A stretch of DNA of 64,000 nt, from contig NZ_JBJHZY010000001.1 in the NCBI RefSeq assembly GCF_045310525.1, forward strand, positions 1,736,001-1,800,000, in the 5' to 3' direction. This document shows, in pieces, positions 33,831-42,860 of this stretch (within the stretch, counting starts at the first letter, position 1; each line of letters begins with the position of its first letter). A program made the position numbers and the translations under genes. The DNA is from Clostridium_AT radicumherbarum. Its GTDB lineage: Bacteria > Bacillota > Clostridia > Clostridiales > Clostridiaceae. A model generated the notes under the pieces. It ran no database searches, was not told the DNA's origin, and was given only the letters and a program-made list of their open reading frames with translations.

Positions 33831-35147
33831 ATGGGTAAACCAATAGTTGCATTTGTAGGAAGACCAAATGTGGGTAAATCCACACTTTTTAATAAAATTG
33901 CAGGAAAAAGAATTTCAATTGTAGAAGATACACCAGGGGTAACGAGAGATAGGGTGTATGCAGAGGCCGAATGGCTTAAATATAATTTTACCATAATAGA
34001 TACAGGTGGAATTGAGCCAGAAAGTGAAGACATCATTCTTTCTCAAATGAGAAGGCAGGCACAAATAGCCATTGATACGGCAAATGTAATAGTATTTATC
34101 GTAGATGGAAAAGAGGGCCTTACTGGTGCTGATGCTGAAGTAGCTCAAATGCTAAGAAAGAGCAAAAAGCCTATAGTGCTTGTAGTTAATAAAATTGACA
34201 ACCTTACTGATGAGGATAATGCATATGAGTTTTATAATTTAGGTATAGGGGATCCAATAACAATTTCAGCTTCACAAGCTTTAGGACTTGGCGATATGCT
34301 GGATAAGGTAGTTTCCTATTTCCCTGAAAACTCTGAAGATGCAGAGGATGAAGAATTTATTAAAATTGCCATGATAGGCAAACCTAATGTAGGGAAATCC
34401 TCACTTATTAATAAACTCTTAGGTGAAGACAGGGTCATAGTTAGTGATATACCAGGAACAACAAGGGATGCCATAGATAGTGTGCTGGAAACTGATGAAG
34501 GTAAATTTATTCTTATAGATACAGCTGGTCTTAGACGTAAGAGTAAAATAAAAGAGGAAATTGAAAGATACAGCGCTGTAAGAACACTAGCTGCTATAGA
34601 AAGAGCAAATGTCTGTATTCTGATGATTGATGCTGAAGACGGAATCTCAGAGCAGGATGAAAAGATTATAGGTTATGCTCATGAGCAGGGAAAAGCTATA
34701 ATGATAATTGTAAACAAATGGGATTTAATTGAAAAAGATGATAAAACCATGCAAAATTTTAAAAAGAACTTACAATATAACTTATCCTTTATAGATTATG
34801 CTCCATATCTATTTATTTCTGCCAAAACAGGGCAAAGGGTACATAAGGTCCTAGAGATGGCTAAGAACTGTTATGACAATTCCTGCAGAAGAATATCTAC
34901 AGGACTTTTAAACGATGTTATAAATAAGGCTGTCTTAATGAAGGAACCTCCAATAGTAGGCTTAAAGAGGCTGAGAATCTATTACGTAACCCAGGTAGAT
35001 ACTAAACCGCCAACTTTTATATTTTTTATTAACGACTATAACTCAGTACATTTTTCCTATGAAAGGTATTTGCTAAATCAAATTAGAGAGAACTTTAATT
35101 TTGAAGGTACAGCTATAAAAATACAATTTCGTGAAAGGAAGGACTGA
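33831..35147 (+). CDS. der: Ribosome assembly GTPase Der (EngA)
   Basis: 438 residues. Two consecutive GTPase domains: GRPNVGKSTLFNKIAG (near 8) with DTGG and NKID, and GKPNVGKSSLINKLLG (near 183) with DTAGLRRKSKIKEEIERYS and NKWD, then a KH-like C-terminal domain. It is required for 50S subunit maturation. AGGAGG ribosome site. gpsA follows after a single base. Confidence 0.96.
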   Translation: MGKPIVAFVGRPNVGKSTLFNKIAGKRISIVEDTPGVTRDRVYAEAEWLKYNFTIIDTGGIEPESEDIILSQMRRQAQIAIDTANVIVFIVDGKEGLTGADAEVAQMLRKSKKPIVLVVNKIDNLTDEDNAYEFYNLGIGDPITISASQALGLGDMLDKVVSYFPENSEDAEDEEFIKIAMIGKPNVGKSSLINKLLGEDRVIVSDIPGTTRDAIDSVLETDEGKFILIDTAGLRRKSKIKEEIERYSAVRTLAAIERANVCILMIDAEDGISEQDEKIIGYAHEQGKAIMIIVNKWDLIEKDDKTMQNFKKNLQYNLSFIDYAPYLFISAKTGQRVHKVLEMAKNCYDNSCRRISTGLLNDVINKAVLMKEPPIVGLKRLRIYYVTQVDTKPPTFIFFINDYNSVHFSYERYLLNQIRENFNFEGTAIKIQFRERKD

Positions 35148-35148
35148 T

Positions 35149-36153
35149 ATGACAAATGAGGTTACATTTCTTGGGGGCGGAAGCTTTGGGACAGCATTAA
35201 GTGCCTTACTTGCTAAAAAAGGAATAAGCGTGAAGCTGTGGGATAGAAACCCAAGTATTGTTCAAGGCATTAATTTAGACAGAGAAAATAAAAAATATCT
35301 GCCTGATGTTAAGCTGCCAAGTAATGTTAAAGCTTATGAAAACATAAAAGAAGCAGTGGATAAGAGTAATTTTATTGTATTATCTGTTCCTTCTCATGTT
35401 GTGAGAGGGTTATGCAAGCAAATAAGTCAATTTGTTTCAAAAGAGCAAATTGTAATCTGTATAGCTAAAGGTATTGAAGAAGATACTCAAAAAATTCTAT
35501 CAGAGGTAATTGAGGAAGAACTTCCACTAAGTCCAGTGGTAATCCTTTCAGGTCCAAGTCATGCTGAAGAGGTGGCTCTAGATATACCAACAGCTGTAGT
35601 TGCTGCATCAAAACATAAAAAGTATGCTGTAAAAGTTCAGGACCTTTTTATGACAAACACCTTTAGAGTTTATACCAATACTGATTTAATTGGTGTTGAA
35701 ATTGGTGGGGCAGTGAAAAACATCATAGCTCTAGCCTCAGGTATTTCAGATGGTATCGGCTATGGAGATAACGCCAAAGCTGCTCTTATGACAAGGGGTA
35801 TGCATGAAATAGTAAAGATTGGAACTAAGCTTGGAGCTAAGAAGGAAACTTTTTCAGGCTTAACTGGAATTGGTGATTTAATTGTAACTTGTACAAGTAT
35901 GCACAGTAGAAATAGAAGGGCAGGTATTTTAATAGGGCAAGGAATGCAGCCAGATGAGGCAATTGATAAAATTGGAATGGTGGTAGAAGGTATTAGGGCC
36001 TGCAGGGCTTTTTATCAGCTCAAAGAAAAACTTAAGGTATCCATGCCAATTACTGATGTCCTTTATAAGGTTTTGTTTGAAGGCAAGGATCCAAAGGAAG
36101 CCGTTTATGAACTTATGTCTCGAGATAAAAAGGACGAAATTTATAATTTTTAA
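35149..36153 (+). CDS. gpsA: Glycerol-3-phosphate dehydrogenase [NAD(P)+]
   Basis: 334 residues. Rossmann motif FLGGGSFGTALSALLA at the N-terminus, NVLS-type region FIVLSVPSHVVR, IAKGIE, LSGPSHAEEV and the catalytic Lys in EIGGAVKNIIALASGI. It makes sn-glycerol 3-phosphate for phospholipids. ATG 35149 follows GAAAGGAAGG; the frame from 35131 would overlap der without a site. der-gpsA-spoIVA is a common clostridial order. Confidence 0.95.
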   Translation: MTNEVTFLGGGSFGTALSALLAKKGISVKLWDRNPSIVQGINLDRENKKYLPDVKLPSNVKAYENIKEAVDKSNFIVLSVPSHVVRGLCKQISQFVSKEQIVICIAKGIEEDTQKILSEVIEEELPLSPVVILSGPSHAEEVALDIPTAVVAASKHKKYAVKVQDLFMTNTFRVYTNTDLIGVEIGGAVKNIIALASGISDGIGYGDNAKAALMTRGMHEIVKIGTKLGAKKETFSGLTGIGDLIVTCTSMHSRNRRAGILIGQGMQPDEAIDKIGMVVEGIRACRAFYQLKEKLKVSMPITDVLYKVLFEGKDPKEAVYELMSRDKKDEIYNF

Positions 36154-36238
36154 GTATTTTTTATTTTCTTTATAGTTATAATTTTATATGTTGTCCAATA
36201 TATATATAGTGTTAATAAGTATTATTGGGAGGCATGCG

Positions 36239-37717
36239 TTGGAAAATTTCGATATATATAAGGACATAGCCGAAAGAACGCAAGGGGACATTTATGTGGG
36301 AGTTGTTGGACCTGTTAGAACTGGTAAATCTTCATTTATTAAAAGGTTTATGGATTTGATGGTTATTCCAAATATAGAAAACTCCTATAAGAAACAAAGA
36401 GCAAAGGATGAGCTGCCGCAGAGCTCATCAGGAAAATCAATTCATACTACTGAACCGAAATTTGTTCCAAATGAAGCTATAGAAATACACTTAAACGAAG
36501 GAACAAAGTGTAAGGTTAGAATGGTTGACTGCGTAGGATATATTGTTAAAGGTGCACAAGGTTATATGGAGGCTAATGGGGCAAAGATGGTTAGTACACC
36601 TTGGTATGACCATGAAATCCCCTTTGAAGAAGCAGCTGAAATTGGCACAAAAAAAGTAATTAATGAACATTCTACAATAGGTCTTGTTGTAACTACTGAT
36701 GGATCAATAACTGATATTGACAGAGACGATTATGTTGAGGCAGAAGAAAGAGTTATTAATGAATTAAAAGCAATCAATAAGCCATTTATTATTCTTTTAA
36801 ATTCAGCTCATGTAAATGATGCGAGGACTTTAGAATTAAGATCTGAAATGGAAGAAAAATATGATGTTCCTGTTCAAGCTTTGGATGTTTTGAATATGAG
36901 AGAAGAGGACATAGGTAATATCTTTCAGACTATACTTAGAGAATTCCCAGTTTCTGAAATTAATATCGATTTTCCAGAATGGATTGAGAAGCTTGATGCT
37001 AAGCATTGGCTTAAGGTAAACTTTATTAATTTAGTAAAGGATCTTTGTAAAAGCGTTTTAAAACTAAGGGATGTAAAACGATCTCTTGATGCCTTTAGAG
37101 AAGTTGAATTCTTAGATCTAGCTAACATTAACGAAGTAAACATGGGAAATGGTACAGCTAGAGTTGCTTTAAATCCTAAAAACACCTTATTTTATGAGGT
37201 ATTAAGCGAAGTCTGCAATTGTGACATTAAAGGTGAAAATGAACTCCTAGCTATAATGTACGATTTAAATAGGGCAAAAGTTGAATATGATAAGATTGCA
37301 GCTGCATTAAAAGATGTTAGGGAAACTGGTTATGGCTTAGTTGCTCCACAGCTTTCTGAGATGAAACTAGAGGAACCTGAATTTGTTAAACAGGGCAGCA
37401 GGTGTGTTGTTAAGCTAAAAGCAAGTGCTCCATCTCTACATCTAATAAAGGCTGATATTGAAACTGAAATATCTCCGATTATGGGTACAGAGAAGCAAAG
37501 CGAAGAGCTTATGAAGTCACTATTAGAGCAGTTTGAAAATGATAAGTCTAAAATATGGCAGAGTAATATGTTCGGAAAGCCGCTTGAAATCCTTGTTAAA
37601 GAAGAGCTTCAAAATAAATTATATAAGATGCCTGAAGATGTACAAGTAAAACTTCAAAGAACTCTTCAAAAAATCATAAACGAAGGTACCGGTGGACTAA
37701 TCTGCATAATTCTTTAA
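36239..37717 (+). CDS. spoIVA: Stage IV sporulation protein A (spore coat ATPase)
   Basis: 492 residues, matching the usual length. Walker A GPVRTGKSSF with K30, the ATPase region with TTEPKFVPNEA and MVDCVGY, and the conserved C-terminus ending GTGGLICIIL needed for localisation. SpoIVA polymerises around the forespore as the basement layer of the coat. The start is TTG with GGGAGG 6 bases upstream, giving the family N-terminus MENFDIYKDIAERT; ATG 36188 lacks a site. Mother-cell (SigE) control is expected, but no clear promoter was found. Confidence 0.96.
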   Translation: MENFDIYKDIAERTQGDIYVGVVGPVRTGKSSFIKRFMDLMVIPNIENSYKKQRAKDELPQSSSGKSIHTTEPKFVPNEAIEIHLNEGTKCKVRMVDCVGYIVKGAQGYMEANGAKMVSTPWYDHEIPFEEAAEIGTKKVINEHSTIGLVVTTDGSITDIDRDDYVEAEERVINELKAINKPFIILLNSAHVNDARTLELRSEMEEKYDVPVQALDVLNMREEDIGNIFQTILREFPVSEINIDFPEWIEKLDAKHWLKVNFINLVKDLCKSVLKLRDVKRSLDAFREVEFLDLANINEVNMGNGTARVALNPKNTLFYEVLSEVCNCDIKGENELLAIMYDLNRAKVEYDKIAAALKDVRETGYGLVAPQLSEMKLEEPEFVKQGSRCVVKLKASAPSLHLIKADIETEISPIMGTEKQSEELMKSLLEQFENDKSKIWQSNMFGKPLEILVKEELQNKLYKMPEDVQVKLQRTLQKIINEGTGGLICIIL

Positions 37718-37777
37718 TTAAACATATAAGTTATGCATGAATATTATATTTAATCAAATTTTTAATATTGAGTCATA

Positions 37778-37820
37778 AAACTATTGAGTCTTAAACAAGT
37801 TCTCAATAGTTTTTCTTTTT
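37778..37820 (+). terminator. Terminator after spoIVA
   Basis: AAACTATTGAG / CTCAATAGTTT stem with a 13-base loop and TTTTTCTTTTT tail. Confidence 0.85.
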
Positions 37821-37901
37821 GATTTTATTTTAAAAGTTTAAATAATCCTCTATATTTCGCAAATAATAAATTCATAATACATAAGATGGAGGAAAAGGAT
37901 T

Positions 37902-38549
37902 ATGAAAAAAATAGTAACATTATTATTAGCAGCTTTTTTATTTATGGTTTCAGCATTACCCTTAAATGTAAATGCAGCTGAAAATGTAAGCATAGGAAAA
38001 CCTTGCTTAAGTCAAAAGGCAGTTGATTTTAAACAAGAACAAAGAAAGCTATGGAGCGATCACGTTTTTTGGACCAGAAATTACATTATAAGTGACTTGG
38101 CTAACCTTGAAGATAAGGGTAAAGTATTAGAAAGACTTCTTAGAAATCAAGATGATATCGGTGCACTTTATAAACCATATTATGGGGAAGAAAATTCAAA
38201 AAAGCTTACTGCTTTATTAAAGGAACACATACAGCTTGCAGGTCAAGTTGTAGATGCTGCTAAAGCTTCTAATAAAGCTGATTTAGACAAATATAATAAG
38301 CTGTGGTACGAGAACGCGGATAAAATAGCAAGCTTCTTAAGTAGTGCAAACCCAAATTGGTCAAAGCCTGTTCTACAAGAAATGTTATATAAGCACTTGC
38401 AGTTAACAGCAGCAGAAGCTGTCTCAAGATTGAATAAGAATTGGGATGCTGACATTGCAGCCTTTGACAAAGGTTATACTCACATCTTAAACTTTGCCGA
38501 TGTGCTTTCAGATGGAGTTGTAAAACAATTTCCTGATAAATTTAAATAA
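37902..38549 (+). CDS. Secreted helical protein of unknown function
   Basis: 215 residues. A clear signal peptide (MKKIVTLLLAAFLFMVSALPLNVNAA, cleavage near residue 26) precedes a mature domain that appears to be all helical. It has two similar halves: one with LWSDHVFWTRNYIISDLANLE, the other with LYKHLQLTAAEAVSRLNKNW. It is rich in aromatic residues and contains His in HVFWTR, EHIQLA and KHLQLT. The pattern suggests a four-helix bundle repeated twice, perhaps binding metal or a small ligand. I recognise the pattern from uncharacterised clostridial/bacillar proteins but no function. ATGGAGG ribosome site. Confidence 0.75.
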   Translation: MKKIVTLLLAAFLFMVSALPLNVNAAENVSIGKPCLSQKAVDFKQEQRKLWSDHVFWTRNYIISDLANLEDKGKVLERLLRNQDDIGALYKPYYGEENSKKLTALLKEHIQLAGQVVDAAKASNKADLDKYNKLWYENADKIASFLSSANPNWSKPVLQEMLYKHLQLTAAEAVSRLNKNWDADIAAFDKGYTHILNFADVLSDGVVKQFPDKFK

Positions 38550-38663
38550 CATGGATTTATATCCTGGATAGATTAGTAATATAACAAATTTCTGGGTAGA
38601 ATTAAACTACTAAAAATATATTCAAGTAACAGAAACAATTTCTTTATAGTTTAACCAATAAAT

Positions 38664-38690
38664 TCAAGAGAGCAGCTTGCTCTCTTTTCT
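38664..38690 (+). terminator. Terminator after the secreted helical protein
   Basis: AAGAGAGC-AGCTT-GCTCTCTTTTCT stem-loop. Confidence 0.8.
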
Positions 38691-38719
38691 ATTGCTGATT
38701 AAATGAGTTTTAAATATAT

Positions 38720-38749
38720 TTGAATATTTGGAATTATATGATATATAAT
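38720..38749 (+). promoter_or_regulatory. Probable SigA promoter of lepB
   Basis: TTGAAT (38720-38725), 18 bases, TATAAT (38744-38749). Confidence 0.55.
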
Positions 38750-38791
38750 TATATAAATAGACAATTTATATGATTTTATGGAGGTGTGAAC

Positions 38792-39403
38792 GTGCAGGAT
38801 AAGAAAAAGGTTATAAAAGAAATTAGAAGCTGGTTTTTTACAATTTTAGGAGCATTTTTTATTGTAACTTTACTTAATAGCAAGGTTTTTGCTAAAGTTC
38901 AAGTACAACAAAGTTCTATGGAAAATACATTGTTCACAAATCAGCAATTGATAGTAGATAAATTGAGTTATAACTTTTCAGAACCTAAACGGGGAGATAT
39001 TATTATATTTCTTGAAAATGAAGAAAAAGGAACTGTTATTGATGACACATTAAGAAATATAAATAGTATGGTATCTCTATTTAATGGTGTAAAGGAAGTA
39101 ACTGAATCACATAATAGATTAGTAAAAAGGGTAATCGGTATTGAAGGCGATGAAATTGATATTAAGGATGGATATGTCTACATAAATGGTAATAAACTTG
39201 AAGAATCATATGTTAAGGGAAAAACTTTAAATGGAGATTTTAAACTTCCTGCTAAAGTTGGACATAACAAATTATTTGTTTTGGGTGATAACAGACCAGT
39301 TAGTAAAGATAGCAGGAAGTTTGGCCTTATAGATATTGATCAAGTAGAGGGAAAAGCAATTTATAGAGTCTATCCCTTTGATAAGATTGGTAATTTAAAG
39401 TAG
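38792..39403 (+). CDS. lepB: Signal peptidase I
   Basis: 203 residues. One N-terminal membrane segment (about 12-30), the nucleophile S42 in QSSMENTL, the general base K112 in RLVKRVIG, and the box E motif GDNRPVSKDSRKFG. It removes signal peptides of exported preproteins at the outer membrane face. The start was taken as GTG 38792, 7 bases after GGAGG; the GTG at 38786 is too close. Family S26, Gram-positive type; not the ER-like SipW type, which has His in place of Lys. Confidence 0.92.
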   Translation: MQDKKKVIKEIRSWFFTILGAFFIVTLLNSKVFAKVQVQQSSMENTLFTNQQLIVDKLSYNFSEPKRGDIIIFLENEEKGTVIDDTLRNINSMVSLFNGVKEVTESHNRLVKRVIGIEGDEIDIKDGYVYINGNKLEESYVKGKTLNGDFKLPAKVGHNKLFVLGDNRPVSKDSRKFGLIDIDQVEGKAIYRVYPFDKIGNLK

Positions 39404-39438
39404 ATTACAGCTAAATAAGAGTAATTATGCCAAAAGTA

Positions 39439-39467
39439 TTGAAATTTTTTAGTAAGCAGTTTATAAT
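39439..39467 (+). promoter_or_regulatory. SigA promoter of tRNA-Pro
   Basis: TTGAAA (39439-39444), 17 bases, TATAAT (39462-39467), 36 bases before the tRNA. Confidence 0.75.
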
Positions 39468-39503
39468 ATATTTTGTTAAACAACGAAAATATTACTTTAA
39501 TAT

Positions 39504-39579
39504 CTGGGTATGGCGCAGATGGTAGCGCGCTAGAATGGGGTTCTAGAGGTCGCAAGTTCAAATCTTGTTACCCAGACCA
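39504..39579 (+). tRNA. tRNA-Pro, anticodon GGG
   Basis: 76 bases with encoded CCA. Acceptor CTGGGTA/TACCCAG, D-stem GCGC/GCGC, anticodon stem CTAGA/TCTAG with loop ATGGGGT (anticodon GGG at positions 34-36), T-arm GCAAG-TTCAAAT-CTTGT, discriminator A. It reads proline CCC and CCU codons. A single tRNA transcription unit with its own terminator. Confidence 0.95.
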
Positions 39580-39588
39580 AACTATGAT

Positions 39589-39630
39589 AATCCGAACCTA
39601 ATTGCTGGATAAGGTTCGGATTTGTGCTGT
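39589..39630 (+). terminator. Terminator after tRNA-Pro
   Basis: ATCCGAACCT / AGGTTCGGAT stem with loop AATTGCTGGATA and a TTGTGCTGTATTTT tail. Confidence 0.8.
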
Positions 39631-39672
39631 ATTTTAAGAATTTATAGGTTTGTTAGAAAATAAATTTTTCAC

Positions 39673-39701
39673 TTGTAAACCTCTAATAAACTGTTTATAA
39701 T
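39673..39701 (+). promoter_or_regulatory. SigA promoter of the serS leader
   Basis: TTGTAA (39673-39678), 17 bases, TATAAT (39696-39701). Confidence 0.7.
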
Positions 39702-39709
39702 AAGTATAA

Positions 39710-39951
39710 TAAAATATTGTATTACAGTGATGATAAAAGCTATAGTTTATGAATCTCTACAGAGAGCCGGTGGTTGGTGTGAACCGGTGAGAGGTTAAGC
39801 CTTCCACTTTTGTAGCTGTCGGTGATGAGCCGTAGGGTAGCGCCCTTTATAGCACCTTCGAGTGGTTGGCAAACTAGCTGACAATTTGGGTGGCAACGCG
39901 GAATCCTTCCGTCCCATATTATTTATATGGGACGGAGGGATTTTTATTTTT
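39710..39951 (+). promoter_or_regulatory. T-box leader of serS, specifier probably UCC (Ser)
   Basis: The T-box GGGTGGCAACGCGG lies just before the terminator. AGAGAGCCGGTGGTTGGTG belongs to stem I. In the specifier region CTTCCACTTT, TCC at 39803-39805 is a serine codon, consistent with the gene downstream. The terminator is TCCTTCCGTCCCATA / TATGGGACGGAGGGA (39904-39940) with a TTTTTATTTTT tail. Confidence 0.85.
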
Positions 39952-39995
39952 CTAAATAAATAGTGATAAAAACGCACTTAATTAAGGAGGAAAAT

Positions 39996-41279
39996 ATGTT
40001 AGATATCAAATTTTTACGCACAAATCCAGAGGTTGTAAAAGACAATATTAAGAAGAAATTTCAAGAACAAAAGTTAACAATGGTTGATGAAGTGATTAAG
40101 CTCGATGAGGAATATCGAGATGCAAAGTCAAGAGGGGATGCTCTTAGAAATCAACGGAATTTAATTAGTAAAGAAATTGGCATTTTGATGTCCAAAGGGC
40201 TTAAGGAAGAGGCTGCGCAAGTCAAGGTTAAGATTGCAGCTATTGCTGAGGAGCTTACGGAATTAGAAATGTTGGAAAATAAACTTGAGGCTCAAATTCA
40301 TGATAGAATGTTGATTATTCCCAATATCATTGATCCTACGGTACCAATAGGTAAAGATGATAGTGAAAATGTTGAAATTGAACGTTTTGGAGAACCTGTT
40401 GTACCTGATTTTGAGGTACCATATCATACAGATATTATGGAAAAACTCCATGGTATTGACCTCGACAGTGCAAGAAAAACTAGTGGGAATGGGTTCTATT
40501 ATCTCTGTGGTGATATTGCACGACTGCATTCTGCAATTCTCAGCTATGCGCGTGATTTTATGATTGATAGAGGGTTCATTTACTATATTCCACCTTTTAT
40601 GATACGCAGTAATGTTGTAAACGGGGTTATGAGTTTTTCTGAAATGGAAAATATGATGTATAAAATAGAGGGTGAAGATTTATATCTGGTTGGAACAAGC
40701 GAGCATTCTATGATAGGTAAATTTATTGACACAATTTTGGATGAAGAACAGCTCCCTCAAACATTAACCAGCTATTCTCCATGCTTTCGTAAAGAGGTAG
40801 GGGCACATGGTATAGAAGAACGAGGAGTATATCGCATTCATCAATTTGAAAAGCAGGAAATGGTCGTCCTTTGCAAAACAGAAGAAAGTGCTCTGTGGTT
40901 CAATAAACTATATCAGCATACCGTTGATTTTTTTCGCTCCTTAGATATTCCTGTACGTACCTTAGAATGTTGTTCTGGGGACCTGGCGGATTTAAAAGTA
41001 AAGAGTATTGATGTAGAAGCATGGTCTCCTAGACAGCAAAAATATTTTGAAGTTGGAAGCTGCTCTAATTTAGGTGATGCACAGGCTCGCAGATTAGGCA
41101 TTCGAGTTAGAAACAAAGAAAAGGGAAACTACTTACCGCATACACTGAACAATACAGTTGTTGCACCGCCGCGCATGTTGATAGCATTTTTAGAAAACAA
41201 TTTAAATGCGGATGGTTCAGTCACAATTCCAAAACCACTTGCAATGTATATGGGTGGTAAAGAAATCATTAAACCATAA
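39996..41279 (+). CDS. serS: Seryl-tRNA synthetase, divergent type
   Basis: 427 residues. N-terminal coiled-coil tRNA-binding arm (about 28-100), class II motif 2 near FRKEVGAHGIEERGVYRIHQFEKQEM, and motif 3 near HTLNNTVVAPPRMLIAFLENN. The canonical bacterial motif 3 reads roughly TLNGSGLAxGRTLxAxLEN, so this is an unusual form. About 15 of 23 arginines use CGN codons, while neighbours use almost only AGA/AGG; this suggests transfer. AAGGAGG ribosome site and a serine T-box. A standard housekeeping serS probably exists elsewhere. Confidence 0.9.
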   Translation: MLDIKFLRTNPEVVKDNIKKKFQEQKLTMVDEVIKLDEEYRDAKSRGDALRNQRNLISKEIGILMSKGLKEEAAQVKVKIAAIAEELTELEMLENKLEAQIHDRMLIIPNIIDPTVPIGKDDSENVEIERFGEPVVPDFEVPYHTDIMEKLHGIDLDSARKTSGNGFYYLCGDIARLHSAILSYARDFMIDRGFIYYIPPFMIRSNVVNGVMSFSEMENMMYKIEGEDLYLVGTSEHSMIGKFIDTILDEEQLPQTLTSYSPCFRKEVGAHGIEERGVYRIHQFEKQEMVVLCKTEESALWFNKLYQHTVDFFRSLDIPVRTLECCSGDLADLKVKSIDVEAWSPRQQKYFEVGSCSNLGDAQARRLGIRVRNKEKGNYLPHTLNNTVVAPPRMLIAFLENNLNADGSVTIPKPLAMYMGGKEIIKP

Positions 41280-41297
41280 TAAGTAAAACAATAAGGA

Positions 41298-41387
41298 ATG
41301 GAGCAGAATCATATTATGGTAGCAGGGGCTTCCGTGGCTCTCTTAGGGTCTAAATATTGGCTAGAAGCTGGTAAAGCCTTGATATAA
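41298..41387 (+). CDS. Possible 29-residue ORF after serS
   Basis: ATG 41298 to TAA 41387 encodes a short, partly hydrophobic peptide (starts MEQNHIMVAGASVALLGS). AAGGA is only one base from the ATG, so translation would be weak. The stop lies in the left arm of the serS terminator. It may be a remnant of a gene that travelled with serS, or chance. Confidence 0.2.
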   Translation: MEQNHIMVAGASVALLGSKYWLEAGKALI

Positions 41388-41402
41388 CAAGGCTTTTAAA
41401 TT
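41373..41402 (+). terminator. Terminator downstream of serS
   Basis: AAAGCCTTG-ATATAA-CAAGGCTTTT stem-loop with T-rich tail. From here to 41575 I see only AT-rich leader sequence for the next gene. Confidence 0.75.
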
Positions 41403-41575
41403 TTATATAAATATTTAGCTAATCATTTGGGTGTATAATGGATGTATATAAAGTTAGGGGTAATTGTAATTGCTGTAATAGTACAATTTATGATAGTATA
41501 ATAAAAAGGATAGATAAATTATAAGGTATCGGCCTTACTATTACAAAAGAACATTAATAAATTACGGAGGGCATA

Positions 41576-42772
41576 ATGTTTGATAAATTTAAGTTTAAAA
41601 TAAATAAAAAATACGCAACCATCTCTCTTTATGTAATAATTACAACCTTAATAATTTTTATATTGGCAAGGGCAACTTTTCAAATTGAAAGTATTTTAAA
41701 AGCAGTAACTACGGCTTTTAAGTATATAGGCAAAATGCTAACTCCTGTATTTGTTGGAATTATTATTGCATATATTATTAACCCTTTAGTTGAATTAATT
41801 GAGATCTTGCTTAGAAAAACAAAGTTTTTAAAGTTTAAAAATGAGAAGAAGTATAGAACCATTGCCGTTTTTGCTTGTGTGCTGCTTATAATTTTAGTTG
41901 TATTTTTTCTAATTGGAACCTTTATTTTTAGTATTACAAAGCAAATTTCTAATATGAACTTTGATAGGGTAATTGGTATTATTACCAGTTACATAAATGG
42001 ATTCTCAGACTCTTTAAAGAATATTGAAGGAAAGTTACAAAGCATGCATTTAGAATCCAAGGCGCTAGAACAATATGCAGCACAATTTTCTACTGCACTT
42101 ATTACTTGGTTAAATAATTTTGCTGATAATCTAGCATCAAACACCATGAATATATCTGGATATATTTCTAATTTTGTTTTTGGACTTATCATAGCAGTTT
42201 ACTTATTATTGGATAAGGATGATTTTATACAATATGCTAATAAATTCTCAAAAGCAATGTTTTCAGATAAAACTTCAAAAATAATTAAGAGCTATTTGCA
42301 TGACTTTGATGAGATTTTTTCAGGCTTTATAAGAGGCACACTATTAGATGTACTTTTCATGTGTGTAGCCTTAAGTGTATCTTTAGGCATTATAGGAATT
42401 AAATTTGGTGTTCTAATAGGTTTTCTTGCAAGCCTTTGTCATTTAATTCCTTATTTTGGTCCAATTGTTGCCTTTGCAGGTACCATAATTTTTGGATTAC
42501 TAAATGCTCAATATAGTCAAGTTGTTATAGCGATTATAGTTTTATTTATTATTCTTCAAATAGATGCTAATATTATTCAACCAAAACTTCTTGGCAGTAA
42601 ATTATCTCTAAAGCCAATATTTATTTTGATATCTATAATTATTGGAGCTGATATAGCAGGGGTTTTAGGTATGGTGCTGGCAGTACCTGTTGCTGCATTA
42701 ATAAAGTTATTTTTAAAGAGAATAATAGATGAACGAATCAGGGAAAAAGAATTGATAGAAAGTCAAAATTAA
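41576..42772 (+). CDS. AI-2E-family transporter, second copy
   Basis: 398 residues with eight predicted membrane segments and a central soluble region (about 130-185). Family motifs LCHLIPYFGPIVAFAGTI and GMVLAVPVAALIKL appear toward the C-terminus. It is a paralogue of the protein at 3198-4211, longer at the N-terminus and with a charged tail. Substrate unknown. CGGAGGG ribosome site. Single-gene unit closed by a long hairpin. Confidence 0.82.
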   Translation: MFDKFKFKINKKYATISLYVIITTLIIFILARATFQIESILKAVTTAFKYIGKMLTPVFVGIIIAYIINPLVELIEILLRKTKFLKFKNEKKYRTIAVFACVLLIILVVFFLIGTFIFSITKQISNMNFDRVIGIITSYINGFSDSLKNIEGKLQSMHLESKALEQYAAQFSTALITWLNNFADNLASNTMNISGYISNFVFGLIIAVYLLLDKDDFIQYANKFSKAMFSDKTSKIIKSYLHDFDEIFSGFIRGTLLDVLFMCVALSVSLGIIGIKFGVLIGFLASLCHLIPYFGPIVAFAGTIIFGLLNAQYSQVVIAIIVLFIILQIDANIIQPKLLGSKLSLKPIFILISIIIGADIAGVLGMVLAVPVAALIKLFLKRIIDERIREKELIESQN

Positions 42773-42790
42773 CTTAATATATTTTAAACT

Positions 42791-42855
42791 AAAGGCATCC
42801 ATATAAGTTATTACTTATTTATTATATATAAGTAATAACTCATATAGATGCCTTT
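42791..42855. terminator. Long hairpin terminator after the second AI-2E gene
   Basis: Arms of about 27 bases, AAAGGCATC(C)ATAT(A)AGTTATTAC against its complement ending GATGCCTTT at 42855, around an AT loop. The A-run before and T-run after allow use in both directions. Confidence 0.75.
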
Positions 42856-42860
42856 AATTA

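Noticed and set aside
39504..41400. Genomic island integrated at tRNA-Pro
   Set aside because: There is no integrase and no duplicated tRNA 3' end within the window. Codon bias suggests transfer of serS alone, so a tRNA-targeted island is not supported.
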